From Aurantiochytrium sp. KH105 (Eukaryota > Sar > Bigyra > Thraustochytrida > Thraustochytriidae), in the NCBI GenBank assembly GCA_003116975.1, contig BGKB01000013.1, positions 682,001 through 746,000 of the forward strand: a stretch of DNA of 64,000 nt, read 5' to 3'. This document shows, in pieces, positions 32,001 through 42,600 of the stretch. How positions within the stretch are numbered: the stretch's first letter is position 1; every line of letters starts with the position of its first letter. The notes below the pieces were generated by a model. It ran no database searches, was not told the origin of the DNA, and worked only from the letters and a program-made list of their open reading frames with translations. The translations under genes were made by a program, and so were the position numbers.

Positions 32001-34217
32001 AAAGTACCGACGTGGCATGACGTGCTGCTTGGCCAGCTCGGACAACGAGAGAACTTTGCTGCGCATCTGAGAGGACGTCGCTGATGTTACCCAGCCATTC
32101 GGTAAGGACGGAGTGCTAGGGTCTTCTGGTGACTTGCGTTTGGCCCCGGAGAGCGTCGAGGTCGCCGTCGATCCACCCTTGCTTGCGGGTCCGGTGCTGC
32201 GCGCACTGCCACTGTTTTTGGATGCCGATTCCTTTCGCACGGGCACAGGGTCCGGGGCGTAAATCATGTGGCCGTATACGAGCTCCTCGTCCTCGCTCAC
32301 GGTCGGGTCAAAGGTTGCCTCGCACATGTCCCAAACGCGACCCGCTGGGAGCGACCGTGCCGATCGTCGAGCGGCAATGTCCGAGGCCGAGGGGCGAGGA
32401 CTTGGGCCTTGTTCGAGGATATCAAGGTCAATAATCTCATGATAAGCTTCTTGCTGCCAGTGCAAAGGCGGGAAGGCTGCTGGGACCGGGTTCTGCCCCC
32501 CTTGCTGCTGACGTACTTGTTGCTGGTGAGGGCCCTTTGGCGAGGTCGCAGCACCGGGGGTGGCGTTCTGCCGCATGCCTAGATCTGCTGAAAAGGCAGA
32601 GAGAGTGTACTCGGCATTCCGATGACCATTCGTGTTGGACGTCGCGCTGTTCCCGTTCGCGCCGCCACCACTGACCAAGTCAGGAAGGCTCTTTCCCTCA
32701 CCAACGTTGGCAAGCAGAGTGACTCCATCGGCGTAAACTGCAGCACCAACAACGCTTGAGGTCTCCGGCCCGGGGCTGATACCCTCCTGGAGGGCCTCCA
32801 TGGAACTACGCGCGTGAGGAAGATGTCGCTGCGCGAGCAGGCTCGTGCTCAATGCGTTGCCCGGGCCCAAGCCCTGGTTCGCGCCCTGGCTGGCGCTCTT
32901 TTGCTGCTCCTTGTTGGGAGGACCGCGGACGTGGTCAACGAAAAAGTCGATGCCGTTCTTGTCGCCCTTGCGCGTCGTGAGAAAGATGCGCACGCCCAGA
33001 TGTGTAATAGCAACAAGGTGAATCGAATCGCTTTCCTGCTTGCGCACGATATTGAGCGACACGATACGAAGAGATTCAGCAAGGTCAGCCTTGCGAACAC
33101 CACTTCGACCGATTCGTTGATTGTTGACAAAGTTTCGCACGAGCGGCGTCAGGTCTTTCGACCCAACGACCGCGGTAATGCCCCCAGAGGAATTCCCGTC
33201 GCTGCCAGCGCCCTGTTTCCGAGGGGAGAGACGGTACAAAGACACGGTCGACCGGTCTGACAACGTGTACAAGAGATCACGCTCATGATCGACGAGAACC
33301 TTGACGAGGGGATCCGGAGAGCCCGTGAGATTTTTAAGGAAGCTCGGCACGAGCCACGAGCCTGCGCTCGATAGTTCTACCTTGCGGCATTGGCGCTTGA
33401 GGCCCAGCGAATGCAAGACACCAGGAGCCTCATAGACAAACTCGTAGAGCGAGCCGTCGTGGCCTGCCATGAAAATGCGCCCATCAGCGGTTCCTGCAAT
33501 GGAGCGCATGGGAACGTTGTCAGTCGCCATATTGTACTCTGTGGGCTCCAAGATAATGTCGCCATACACGGGGTGGCCCACGATCTTGAGCTGCAAGAGA
33601 AGAACTTCGACAGGCGTTGAGATAGCGACAATGTATTCCACGTCCGCGTCGAAGATGCCCGGGCGGGGACGCGCCAGACCCACAGAGACGATGAGCTGGT
33701 CAACGCCATCGTAGACGTAAAAGTCGTCCTCCTTGTAGTAGTTCCACAGGAAGAGTCGGTTGTCGATGGTGATCCAAGCGCGGTTGATTTCGTGAAAGAG
33801 GCCCATGAACATTTCGCACTCGATCTGCGAGTAAAGCGTGCGGATCGCGCGCGGGATCGGGCAGCAGTCCACGGCCTCGACGGATGGGAGCCAGTTCACG
33901 GTGGCCCCGACGCCTGGCACGCGGAACTTGCTGAATTTGTCCAGGTAGTAGAACTGCGGGTCGGTGTTGCTGCTGTCGTGGGCGCTCTTGAGCTGCTGTG
34001 TCAGCTCCAGCTGCTCTTGCCCATTCTGGCGCGCGACCGACGCGAATCTACCGAGGGCCGCCGACGTCCTCTCGAGGCGCGCGAAGTCGTCTCGCTCGTC
34101 GTCCCCGGCCCCCTTCGCGGCCGCCGCCGCCTGCTTGCCCGCGGAGCCCGCCAGCGCCAGCGAGAGCGGCGCGCCGTTATGCCCGCCGCCGCCGCCGCCG
34201 CGCTGGGCCAGCATCAT
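29025..34217 (-). CDS. NUP155: Nucleoporin Nup155 / Nup170 family
   Basis: 1730 residues from a double ATG at 34217. This is an inner-ring scaffold nucleoporin. The N-terminal beta-propeller shows the family's hallmark segments: FYYLDKFSKFRVPGVG at about residue 90, then ECEMFMGLFHEINRAW followed by ITIDNRLFLWNY at about 130-160. The C-terminal half is an alpha-solenoid ending in an AHVNHQ-like helical region. Family members are usually near 1400 residues. The extra length comes from Gly/Ala-rich and Ser/Pro-rich inserts, such as the one at about 660-725. Nup155 links the membrane to the inner ring and Nup53/Nup93. Its start faces the 3' end of the DUG3-DUG2 gene, so the two genes are in tandem on the minus strand. 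Confidence 0.93.
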   Translation of the reverse strand: MMLAQRGGGGGGHNGAPLSLALAGSAGKQAAAAAKGAGDDERDDFARLERTSAALGRFASVARQNGQEQLELTQQLKSAHDSSNTDPQFYYLDKFSKFRVPGVGATVNWLPSVEAVDCCPIPRAIRTLYSQIECEMFMGLFHEINRAWITIDNRLFLWNYYKEDDFYVYDGVDQLIVSVGLARPRPGIFDADVEYIVAISTPVEVLLLQLKIVGHPVYGDIILEPTEYNMATDNVPMRSIAGTADGRIFMAGHDGSLYEFVYEAPGVLHSLGLKRQCRKVELSSAGSWLVPSFLKNLTGSPDPLVKVLVDHERDLLYTLSDRSTVSLYRLSPRKQGAGSDGNSSGGITAVVGSKDLTPLVRNFVNNQRIGRSGVRKADLAESLRIVSLNIVRKQESDSIHLVAITHLGVRIFLTTRKGDKNGIDFFVDHVRGPPNKEQQKSASQGANQGLGPGNALSTSLLAQRHLPHARSSMEALQEGISPGPETSSVVGAAVYADGVTLLANVGEGKSLPDLVSGGGANGNSATSNTNGHRNAEYTLSAFSADLGMRQNATPGAATSPKGPHQQQVRQQQGGQNPVPAAFPPLHWQQEAYHEIIDLDILEQGPSPRPSASDIAARRSARSLPAGRVWDMCEATFDPTVSEDEELVYGHMIYAPDPVPVRKESASKNSGSARSTGPASKGGSTATSTLSGAKRKSPEDPSTPSLPNGWVTSATSSQMRSKVLSLSELAKQHVMPRRYFLVLTSHGLWVLVKNRPINQLYALLRGPDPGSNADIEEFFKQYGLDESCSMCLAIACKAGYPDDADETSNRGAANDDPSPFADSGASDEATQNQWVARRAALWFRRIGYGIANLSPDASFPTHHQSLPCFTQTTGGQRGSRAPSGVNGAGAMTSLVPSAPRAAEEMGGLEHSGCYSGICLHATRLLRPIWEWSVTVGAEQMFKETADAPVVRCRFSPDQLVMLVRPLARLKQFLSTQAPFSDAIREYQHAQNSAGGTMNFDQQVSAWVSSGRIGLPRGPSAQSLENIEIAQIYQLVDRTIQGLLLMDILQTLPSMRFARLVLYLDGDLRSELASMTWSRLVTSKQGKIVACAMVKTLVERSPRAAARELVARLERFCPAFFSEGDALQISAFEKIAAAEEATLAQERNEHIQEALDRLRRGFRKIVSSSGAANIEVTQTTLRDACEKFESFGRPDAAVELALYCADCFAGQGVDTLPSPESGSMSGSFMAVREFCYDRAVQILARCLPKGAASVSLATLQDGAAKNSGDPMQTALQLALDAKDALWHYTLYDWFLGKGFRQLLLDVRTPFIVQFLGDAVANDPRKAGPGIYEPPFHRDMHLLLQVEWLARHEEFARAAEVVQSLAKLDVRQLLTDGGSSESASANGGQPLAQAAEQATRPPNIHQRIKYFNMALTYGKAAQGAAHAGRGLDVFYLKDQLDIAQLQESVFFQLEGRTHAMEQEDFSEASSAMRREWSEEVRARRQALKTLTWTLVDSSDLYNDYAFRFGLWESCIRIMQECDYRDIEELQTVYKNIIRECLARARVGVSEIPPMQDLVAPLHSCVLDLGSKFYVDGSRASFAFPHEYLIQGLEDLSTFYPSGVAGGWDAWVVRLMLEIGIAQSDLLDAYANYNKKINSNAQPIGLAFLSEGEENDQVWYSERSKLHVASAIVTLINKFGTQQDGRIFTDPRVRDLLENLAVVVGGLHSDDIQPEARSHVNHQISTLLSKVHNN

Positions 34218-34386
34218 CCCTCTTCTCCTCTTCGCCGCGGCCCTCGCGCGCCGGGGGGGGCGGGGTCGCGGCCGCTGCCGCGCGTCCGCGCGCTCGCCTG
34301 CTGCCCGCCACGAGCCGCGCGCGGCCCTGCGGAGTCCGCGGGCACGGCCTGCTGGCTCGTCGAGCTTGTGGTTATGTCGCGCGAGT

Positions 34387-34400
34387 ATCTATCTATCTAT
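34387..34400. repeat. (CTAT)n short array
   Basis: Three to four units in the Nup155 upstream region. Confidence 0.75.
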
Positions 34401-34624
34401 GCTCGCCCGCCACAGACGCTGATTCGTTCGCACAGCCAGAGCGACCGCAGGCAGACAGACTCACTGAGCCACGGAGACAAATCAATTTATTTATTTTTGT
34501 AAACAGTCTGACTGAGCGGAGACTAGCAGCGGAGGCTCCTAACTGTACGAAGCGCGCGAGCTGCGGCCAAGTGGCTGCAAGCAAGTGGCTGCGAGCGAGC
34601 CTCGCCGCGCGGCCGCGCAGATAG

Positions 34625-34658
34625 ACAGGCAGGCAGGCGGGCAGGCAGGCAGACAGAC
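34625..34658. repeat. (CAGG)n array
   Basis: About eight units with one substitution, the same unit as the array at 3873-3897. Confidence 0.88.
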
Positions 34659-34695
34659 GCCCTGGGCTCGCGCGCGCCGCGCCGCCGGAGGGCGC

Positions 34696-34732
34696 GCTCG
34701 CTCTCGCTCTCGCTCTCGCTCTCGCTCTCGCG
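34696..34732. repeat. (CTCTCG)n array
   Basis: About six hexamer units upstream of Nup155. Confidence 0.9.
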
Positions 34733-35000
34733 CTGCGAAGGCGGGCCTCGGGAATGTCTGGCTGGGTGGGCGCCGGGCAGGGGGGTTTCGCGATCTGTCT
34801 GCGTGAGAACGGGGGTCGAATCTGGGGCGATCCACAGCACGCTAGGACAAGATGAACATACACGTGTCGCGGCGATGTCTCGACATGGACTCCAGAGCGT
34901 AGGGTAAAGCAATGACAAGCGATCGCAGTGGTTGATAGTATAGACATGGACATGATGAGATTAGGTATAGGTTGAAAGATAATGGGTGTCTGTGGCAGAA

Positions 35001-38000
35001 TCATCCGAGGCTTGAGAGAAAACACTCGACGACGCGCATGCCCTGAAGCAAATTCTCGACGCTAATGCGCTCGTTGGGCAGATGAGCATTATCAGTGGCC
35101 TGACCCATGGGAAGGTGCAGAACAGGGGCAGCAAGAGCATGCTCCAGAAATGCAGAAATACCGCCATAGGAACCACCCTCGCGAACGTAGAGCGGCCGCA
35201 CTCCCCAAGTGGATTGAATCGCGGCCTCTGCGACCTTGAAGAGACGATTCGAGGTGTCCCCAAGCCACCAGTCGCTCGTCTGGCGCACAGTGACCTGCAG
35301 GGTATTGGCCGATCCTCGCGACGCAAAAACAGTTTCTAAATGCGCCCGCAGCGCAGCTACCAGTGTCTCGGCCGTTTGGTCTGGCACAAAATGCACGCTG
35401 AGCCGAGCCACACACGACTTGGGGATGCGACGAAAGTGCTGGCCCGCATTCGAGGTGGAAAGACTACTAATCGACAGCGAAGGCTCGCACCAACGAGCGG
35501 CCAACACTCGCGTTGGGTCGTCGAGACGCAACTGCGGCGCGCCTACTTCGCTCGCGTACCGTGTCATGCTCAAGTTAATACGCTGAAAATTTTCAATCTC
35601 TGACTGCTCGAGCGCACGAACACCCTCGCGAAGCTCGGGAACGTTGGCGCACGTGACGGCAGCAAGAGTTGCCATCAAATCTGCAGCAGGTTCGTAAATC
35701 GGGCCTCCATGCACACCAGCGTGAAGATCCTTGGTCGGGCCCTGGACCTCGACCTCGAGATCAATGACACCACGCATCCCGTACGTAAGGCACGGGCGCT
35801 TGTCGTCGAGCCAGTAGTTGTTTGAAATGAGAACGCCGCAGGGCCTGTTGAAAAAGCTGGCGTTGTTCTGGAGAAGCCGCGAGAAGCCGCGTTGCTCCAG
35901 GCCGAGGCCGCTTTCCTCCTGACCCTCGATGACAAAGGTCACGTTACACCGCAGATTTCCAGCTGCATGCGCTGCCTTGGCCGCAAAAAGGCAGGCCAGA
36001 AGAGGACCCTTGTCATCCGTGACGCCACGCCCGTAGAGATAGCCGTCCTGGCCGGTCATCTCCCACGGATCGGTGGCCCAGGCGCTGCGGACAGCGCTCA
36101 CCACATCGTAATGCCCGTATATGATGAGCGTCGGCGCATCTTCGTCCTCAGTGTTGGCCTTGAGGGTGGCCAGGACAGCAGGCAACATGGGCACACTCTC
36201 GTCAGAGCGCTCGGATTCGTCAAAGCAGATCTTTACCTCTGCACAGCCAAGCTTTTCACACAGACGGGCGAGAGCCTTGGCGCCGAAGAAGCACTCTTCG
36301 TAAAACTCGGGCTTCGCGCTCACGGTGCGAATGCGCACCAGCTCACGCAGGGTCTCAATGAGCGCGTCATCAAAGTCAATCTCGCCATGGTCGTCGGGAC
36401 TAAGCGCCTCTGAGAACGACTTTTCAACCGCCATGAACCGCTGCTCAATTGACGTTGACATGCTGCCACGCCAAGACCCAGACCCGGAGCGCGGCGCAGT
36501 CTTCTGAATCTTGCGCAAGTTGAAGGACACAACCGCTCCGGAAGACGTGGCACAAGCCACAAGCGACTTGACGCGCTTGCCAACGCCAGATGTCCATGAT
36601 GCGGCGGCATGATCTACTGAGGGCACACCCATGCAAAAGACGAGCCCCGAGCGGTTGCTAAAGGAATCTGTTACCTGCATGGTGCGCAAATCCCACACAC
36701 AGAGGACTTCATCGGTGTGACTCGAGATGAGCATCGAGCGAGCGTCGCGCGCAACCGTGATGGACAAGACCGGGCTTCCGCAGAGGAGAACCCTCCGGCA
36801 TGCATACGAGTCAAGATCCCACACACGGATCGTGCCGTCGAGACTTGCCGAAAATAGCGACTTGGAGCCCACATCCTCGGCGAGCGACATGACGCGACCG
36901 CGGTGGCCCGAGAGCGTTGCGACGGCGCGGAGATCCTTGCGTCCCCACAGCTTGATGATGCCGTCGCCACTTCCGCTCGCCACCACATTTTGGCACACAA
37001 GAATGCGATGCACATAGGAGAGGTGGGATCCGACGAAAATCTCTGAAGCCCGCTCGTCTGCCTTGGCCTCGCCCTCGACGAGGGAATATTTCCAAATGCC
37101 TGAAACACAATTCTTCGGAGACTCTGCAGCGAGGACAAAACTCGTACCGCGCGGACTGTGCTGCGCGGCGCTGAGGTCTACGCACCGAATGCACGAATCT
37201 TGTGAGCCAGCGAAAAGAGTCTTTGCATCCGGGTCGCTCGCCAGGGATAGAATGTGACCGATAGGAGGAAAGTGGATGCGAAAGGCCTCTTCGAGTTTCA
37301 CAGAGCCTCCTGCGCCTTCAACGAGGTCCCAAGCCACAATGGCATTGTCGCTGCACGAAGCATAGACTTGGGCCGCGACGTGATCGACGCAGAGCGCAAA
37401 GACGCCTGCGTCCTTTTCAATCTCGCATACACGCTTCCAAAGCGAAAGGTCCCAAACGCAGAGGACACCAGGCGTCGAACTGTCCGCTGAGATGGCGTAG
37501 TGCTTGTACACTGCCATACTCAACAGCGCAGAGCTGTGAGCACCCGTCATGCTATGCTCCGGAAAGGGCGAGGACGGAGCGTCGCCGAGAAGATGGGAAG
37601 GTTCGTCGTTGCTTCCAATGTAAGGAATGGCACCGTTCTCCAAGCCCAGTTCGTCAAAACTTTCATCGCACGTGGAAGTTGATCGACCCGTGAACGGAGG
37701 CGACCCGATTCCGGACAACGAAGTTGGCGACGTGGTCGTGACTACATTGCAATCGACATTGCGCAACGATGATCTACGACTCTCCGAAAGCGATCTGGCA
37801 CCACGAACTCGACTTGAGAGTTGCAAACGCTCCAATGTCCGGTCAAAGAGCAACGCGTTCTCCTTGTGATCAAGAGTGGCTGTCGAGGAATCATTGATGA
37901 TGGGGGAGAGCAATAAGTTCTTGGACGGGCTTACGAGTAGCAAATGATTCGTTGGAATCGAAATCCAGTCCGCGCGACGTTCCGTCAGCGGCTCTGATGT

Positions 38001-38900
38001 GACAATGACCAGCTCATCGCGCACGTCAGTTCGTGCCATACGGTACCTGCGAAGCTCCGAGGCACCGCCACCCCCGCCACAGGATCCCCCAGTTTCCTCA
38101 CCAGCGCTTTCTTGACCTTGGTCACTTGCACCCTCGGGCTCGAAACGGGATCCAGAAGCAAAATACAGCGAGGCGGCGCGTGCCGATTCGTGAACGCTAT
38201 TGTCGGCGCTTGGATGTACGTGCACGTAGCGTGTAGCGACCATGCTCCTGCCGTCGCTCACAACGAAATTGAGCAGCGATACCCCACCAGTGGGCTCACG
38301 ATCACAGGCCGCGCAAAGTCGGCGGATTGTCTCTTGCAGCAGATGCTGCAGCTTGGACGGCGAAACGTCCTCATACGGATCATCGAGCATGTCGATAAAG
38401 ACAGCAAATGCAACGGCCGAGTCGGAGCAGCTGTTATGGATTGCAAAGTTGAATGCTTCCAGTTTAAGCCCGCTGAGCAGAGAACGTCGCACGTTGCCAC
38501 CAAAGCCAGAAACCTGACCATTGTGCATGAAGAGAAAACGTCCGAACTCGAACGGGTGGCAGCTGCATGTGCAGATGCCCATGCCAGGGCCGGCGGCGCG
38601 GACGTGTGCAAAGATCAAGGGACTCGATGTCTTGCGTGCAAGATTGACGAGGTTGCGATTGTTCCACGCGGGTCCTACATCCGTAAAGACGCACGGCGAC
38701 AAGCCGTCCGGCATATTTTCGGTGTACCAGCCAAGTCCAAAGCCATCGGCGTTAAGCGCGCCAATATCATAGACCTCGCCGCCATCGCCGCCGAGGCGCT
38801 CTCTTGCGTCAAAGGATTGCCGGATCACTGAGCGCTCCGGTCTCGTCACCAAATCGGCAATGCTCAGGGCTGGGCCCGCGTACGCCGTGAGCCGGCACAT
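35001..38900 (-). CDS. DUG3-DUG2 fusion: class II glutamine amidotransferase, WD40 and M20 metallopeptidase
   Basis: 1299 residues in one frame. The N-terminus (MCRLTAYAG) exposes Cys2, the nucleophile of class II amidotransferases, and residues 1 to about 350 match the DUG3 layout (ALNADGFGLGWY; FAHVRAA; FMHNGQVSGFGGNV; CSDSAVAFAVF). Residues about 457-797 are WD40 repeats (GVLCVWDLSLWKRV; GHRGRVMSLAEDVG; GTIRVWDLDSYACR). Residues about 842-1299 are an M20 peptidase with the expected metal ligands: GHYDVV (about 927), GRGVTDDKG (about 957), EGQEESG (about 990) and a late His in AHLPNERIS. Yeast Dug2 is WD40 plus M20, and Dug3 is a separate amidotransferase. Together they cleave the gamma-glutamyl bond of glutathione in the cytosol. 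Here both are one chain whose length is close to the sum of the two. Confidence 0.9.
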   Translation of the reverse strand: MCRLTAYAGPALSIADLVTRPERSVIRQSFDARERLGGDGGEVYDIGALNADGFGLGWYTENMPDGLSPCVFTDVGPAWNNRNLVNLARKTSSPLIFAHVRAAGPGMGICTCSCHPFEFGRFLFMHNGQVSGFGGNVRRSLLSGLKLEAFNFAIHNSCSDSAVAFAVFIDMLDDPYEDVSPSKLQHLLQETIRRLCAACDREPTGGVSLLNFVVSDGRSMVATRYVHVHPSADNSVHESARAASLYFASGSRFEPEGASDQGQESAGEETGGSCGGGGGASELRRYRMARTDVRDELVIVTSEPLTERRADWISIPTNHLLLVSPSKNLLLSPIINDSSTATLDHKENALLFDRTLERLQLSSRVRGARSLSESRRSSLRNVDCNVVTTTSPTSLSGIGSPPFTGRSTSTCDESFDELGLENGAIPYIGSNDEPSHLLGDAPSSPFPEHSMTGAHSSALLSMAVYKHYAISADSSTPGVLCVWDLSLWKRVCEIEKDAGVFALCVDHVAAQVYASCSDNAIVAWDLVEGAGGSVKLEEAFRIHFPPIGHILSLASDPDAKTLFAGSQDSCIRCVDLSAAQHSPRGTSFVLAAESPKNCVSGIWKYSLVEGEAKADERASEIFVGSHLSYVHRILVCQNVVASGSGDGIIKLWGRKDLRAVATLSGHRGRVMSLAEDVGSKSLFSASLDGTIRVWDLDSYACRRVLLCGSPVLSITVARDARSMLISSHTDEVLCVWDLRTMQVTDSFSNRSGLVFCMGVPSVDHAAASWTSGVGKRVKSLVACATSSGAVVSFNLRKIQKTAPRSGSGSWRGSMSTSIEQRFMAVEKSFSEALSPDDHGEIDFDDALIETLRELVRIRTVSAKPEFYEECFFGAKALARLCEKLGCAEVKICFDESERSDESVPMLPAVLATLKANTEDEDAPTLIIYGHYDVVSAVRSAWATDPWEMTGQDGYLYGRGVTDDKGPLLACLFAAKAAHAAGNLRCNVTFVIEGQEESGLGLEQRGFSRLLQNNASFFNRPCGVLISNNYWLDDKRPCLTYGMRGVIDLEVEVQGPTKDLHAGVHGGPIYEPAADLMATLAAVTCANVPELREGVRALEQSEIENFQRINLSMTRYASEVGAPQLRLDDPTRVLAARWCEPSLSISSLSTSNAGQHFRRIPKSCVARLSVHFVPDQTAETLVAALRAHLETVFASRGSANTLQVTVRQTSDWWLGDTSNRLFKVAEAAIQSTWGVRPLYVREGGSYGGISAFLEHALAAPVLHLPMGQATDNAHLPNERISVENLLQGMRVVECFLSSLG

Positions 38901-39686
38901 CGTTTCTATCTAATCCAAAGTCGAGTCTGCTCGAGTCAACCCGAGTCTGCTCGGGTCGGTCCTGCTGTGCAAGGTCTCCTTCTTCGCCTTCTTCTTTTGG
39001 TTTCCCTCTTTCACCCTGGCCTCTCCCGATACGTGCACGCGGCGCTGCCAGCGACTTCTGATCAGTGAGCTCTCGCTCGCACAACGTCGGCCGACTAGAT
39101 CGCGCACGGCAGCCTCGCCGAGCGCGCTTCGGCGCCGCGAGCGCGCAGGTGCAGCTCCCGCAAAAAGGAATTGATACACCTCAAGTCGAGTCGAGCCAAG
39201 TCAAGTCGAGTCGAGTCGAGTCGCCAGCCAGCAAAGTGGAATGGGCTAGCTCGCTGCCAGTGGCATTGCAGAGAGACACACGGAGAAAAAGAATGAAAAA
39301 AGCCCATTTCTCCGGATGCCCGTGAACGAGCCTTACCGCGCTTGAGCGAGCCGTACTCAACGGCTCTAGCCCAGGCAGTCACTAGCCCAATCTGACTTGC
39401 GCCGGCGTGCACGGGCACTGCACGGGCGGCAGCGGGCACCGAGCGCGTGCTCGGAGGCTGAACAGGGACGGGCGGAAAGAAGGGAGGGAGGGAGCTTGCT
39501 GGCTCGCTCTGCAAGCCCAGTTCCGTCGCGAGTGAAACTGGACAACGTCGAAGAGGTGTTGCTGACCCGACCTGTTGCCTTCCTTGCCGGCGTTGAAAGG
39601 GGAAGCAGGTCCCGCGCGACGGCCAGCGAGCCGAGCTCGCCTCCGCAAAGGTCCGCATGGAGACATAGTTCTCTTGCGAAATCGTA
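38901..39686. other. Divergent intergenic region with GTCGA repeats
   Basis: About 0.8 kb between divergent starts. It holds GTCGA pentamer repeats near 39182-39222 and related GAGTC/GCTCG repeats with dyad character at 38926-38962. Several open frames cross it, none with family character. Confidence 0.6.
39182..39222. repeat. (GTCGA)n pentamer array
   Basis: About seven units, partly degenerate (GTCGA/GTCAA/GCCAA). Confidence 0.85.
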
Positions 39687-42600
39687 ATGGAGGAAGACAC
39701 GAAGCGGCTACGGCCGCGACGACGCCCACGTCGTCATCGAAGACGGCGACAGCGAGACGCTGCGGAAACGCACACGCAGGAGGTTCACAAAAACGAGAGC
39801 AAGACGAGTGAAGACGACGCCAAAGGTTCCGGAGACCCCGTCCCAGAGACACGCGAAGGTACGCCAGAAAAAGGTGAAGTCAGAATCGTTGCTCGCGATC
39901 ATGACTGCGTCGATGTACAGCTCGTAGGTGGTCGGATCGGATTGCGCTTGGAGTGGAACGACTTGCAAAACTCGCTCGTTGTTGCCACAACAGACAAACC
40001 TGTGCATGGACTTGACTCCGGCGCAGTGCTTGTGTCCATTGACGGAGATGACCTTAGTGGAATGACACAGGATGATGCGCTTGGGCTCATTCGCAGGGGC
40101 AACACACGTTCTGACGCTTCAGCACCAATCTTGCGCTTTCGTCTCGCATCTTCAGAACCTTTGGCTCGTAGTTCCAACAGTGGCATCCTTGCCACTTCCG
40201 CAAACTCATCCCGAGATCATCCTGATAATTTAGAGCGGGACGCAACGCAAAGTCCAATAGATCTTCCGCAAGATAAAAGTACGGATGAAGATGACGATAG
40301 CGAGGGGGGCGAAGGTGATGACGACGAAACGCATCACGAAAATAGATACGCCGACGAAACGAACCCCGTCGTCCACGACAACCAGGATGCTGCAACGCCA
40401 CGTGGGTTTGAGGAATATGTGGCGCGTGCAATAGAAAACGCCATGCGATCGAGCGACGTGTGCATGTGGCGACCTGGCCGAGGTCTCATTGTATTCCCTC
40501 GTGCGGCAGAGTGCAAAGTGACAGTGCTTAATCGAAGCATCCGCGCAGCAACACGGTTTTATATGGGCGCCCGAAGAAGCGCATGGCGCGCTGTGGAGAA
40601 GAGTAGTATGAGCAATGCCTTGGAGGTACGAATCATGAAGTTAGATCACGCCCCGCTCGGTATCCGGAAAAGTCTCGGTTGGACCAAGTGCTTCGTCGGA
40701 TCCTTCAAAACAATGCAACTTGCGCATCGTGCTGTAGAGGAGGCCATGGCTAAGCGTGACCGCGGGCTCATTGGTGTCGCCCCACGTCCACATCCAGAAT
40801 TATGTACCAGCATGCAGCAGACGGATCTCTTGCTGACTCATCTTGAAGTTCGCGTAGAATCGAACAACTTGGCGTCGTTCAACTACAGCGACAAGATGGC
40901 ATACGTGTGGCACCTTCTTCGGTATCACTGTGCAGTGCTCGATGCTTTTAAGATGTCGGAATCATTTCACCGGGTTTGCAAATTTACCTATATCGGTCCA
41001 AACGTTCGCGCCCTATCGGTCTTCACTCGTTTGCCCCTTGTCGCGAGCGTTTCCGTCAAGGATCAAGGCAGACGTCGACGTCCAAGTGCGCCTCTCGAGC
41101 TTTCTGAAAAGATGCGGCGGCGTGTAGGCAAAGACCAGTCAAGCATTGCGCAGCACCGCAAGCGCCCCGCCACGATCAAAGAAATGAAAAAGCTGGTTGA
41201 GGACAGTGGAAGTGACGATGAGGAGGACCGCGCGCAAGGAAAGAGGCGTTTTGGACACTTTTTCAAGGGTTTGAGTCAAGACGCGCAAAACCTGGCGAGC
41301 CAAGAGGCGCTGCGTGAGGAGCACCGCGCCATTCGCGACCGGACGCGTCGAACACCAAGCAGCAAGCCAAGTCGCGAATCGAAGAGCACCCCATCGAGTG
41401 ACGCTCCAACACGCCGAAGAGCAGTTTTTTCCATGCGTGAGACAAGCAAGGAGCCCATACAAATGTCCATGTGGGTGCACCGACAGGAAATGAGGTCTGC
41501 GGCTATTAAGTTGCAGCGCATCTTTCGCGGCCGTGCGGGTCCGCGAATTATCCGGCAAGAGTTTCGCGCAGAATGGCATGCTATCATGGCGCAACGCTTT
41601 GTTCGCGGGTGGATTGGTCGACGTCGCGCCGAAGAGTGGCGGATTCTCGCAAACAGTGCTGCAGAATGCGTACAGCGATTTTGGTACATGACCCTCGCAC
41701 AGCGCAGGGTTCGCAAAATTCGTCGCGAGCGCGTTCGGCTCGTCCTCCTCTTGCAGCCGCTGGTGCGAGGCATGATGGCTCGCAAAATTTTAGCGTGGCG
41801 CAAACGATATGACTGGGCCGCAAAGCGGATTCAGAGTGTAATGCGAGGTCACCGTGATCGCGCGCTCTTCAAACGCATGCTTGCTCGCAAGTTCCATGAA
41901 GACACGGTGGTCCCCGCTGCAATCACCATTCAACGGGTGGGGCGAGGCATGCTCGATCGCCGGGTGGCGCGCATGTTACGATACGAGAAGCACTATGCAG
42001 AAGTGATTGTGCCCTCATCAATTATACTGCAAAATCTTTGGCGCGCTCGAGTGGCCCAAAAGCGCGTCGCGGAGCTTCGTGCACAGCGTTTCGCATGCAC
42101 CATGCTTCAGCGCATCATTCGAGGCCGCTTGGAGCGCAAGCGGTTCGTGGGTATCGTGGAGTGGAATGCGCGCCAGCAAGCTGCGACGAAAATCGCGAGC
42201 GTGATCCGGGGGTGGATGGCTCGTGAAATTTGCGATTGGAGAAGACGTGAGCATCGACGGCAATTTGTTGAGGAACCCGCCGCGGGCCAGATTCAGGCCG
42301 CCTGGCGCGGGTTGCAGACTCGTCGATGGTTTCGGCACTATGTCATGAAGGATGCCGCTGTTCTCGTTCTGCAGCGCACGTGGCGTCGCGTGTTAGCGCG
42401 TCGCAAGGCGCGTGAAGCGCTCGACGAGATGGCCCGAGCGTACATGTCCAAACTTGCGACCCGGCTTCAGGCTGCCTTTCGCGGGTTTCGCGGCCGAAGG
42501 AGGTTTCGCAGTCTGGCCCAGGAACGTGATGCCCAGCGGTTGTGGGCAACCGTAGTCATTCAGCGGCAGTGGCGTGCTGTGGTTCGCAGAGCGGAAAAGA

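Larger units (their letters stand above)
34218..35000. other. Nup155 promoter and leader region, repeat-rich
   Basis: It holds the upstream region of Nup155 and the 3' end of the next minus-strand gene. Very GC-rich near the start, with three short tandem arrays (34387-34400, 34625-34658, 34696-34732). Confidence 0.6.
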
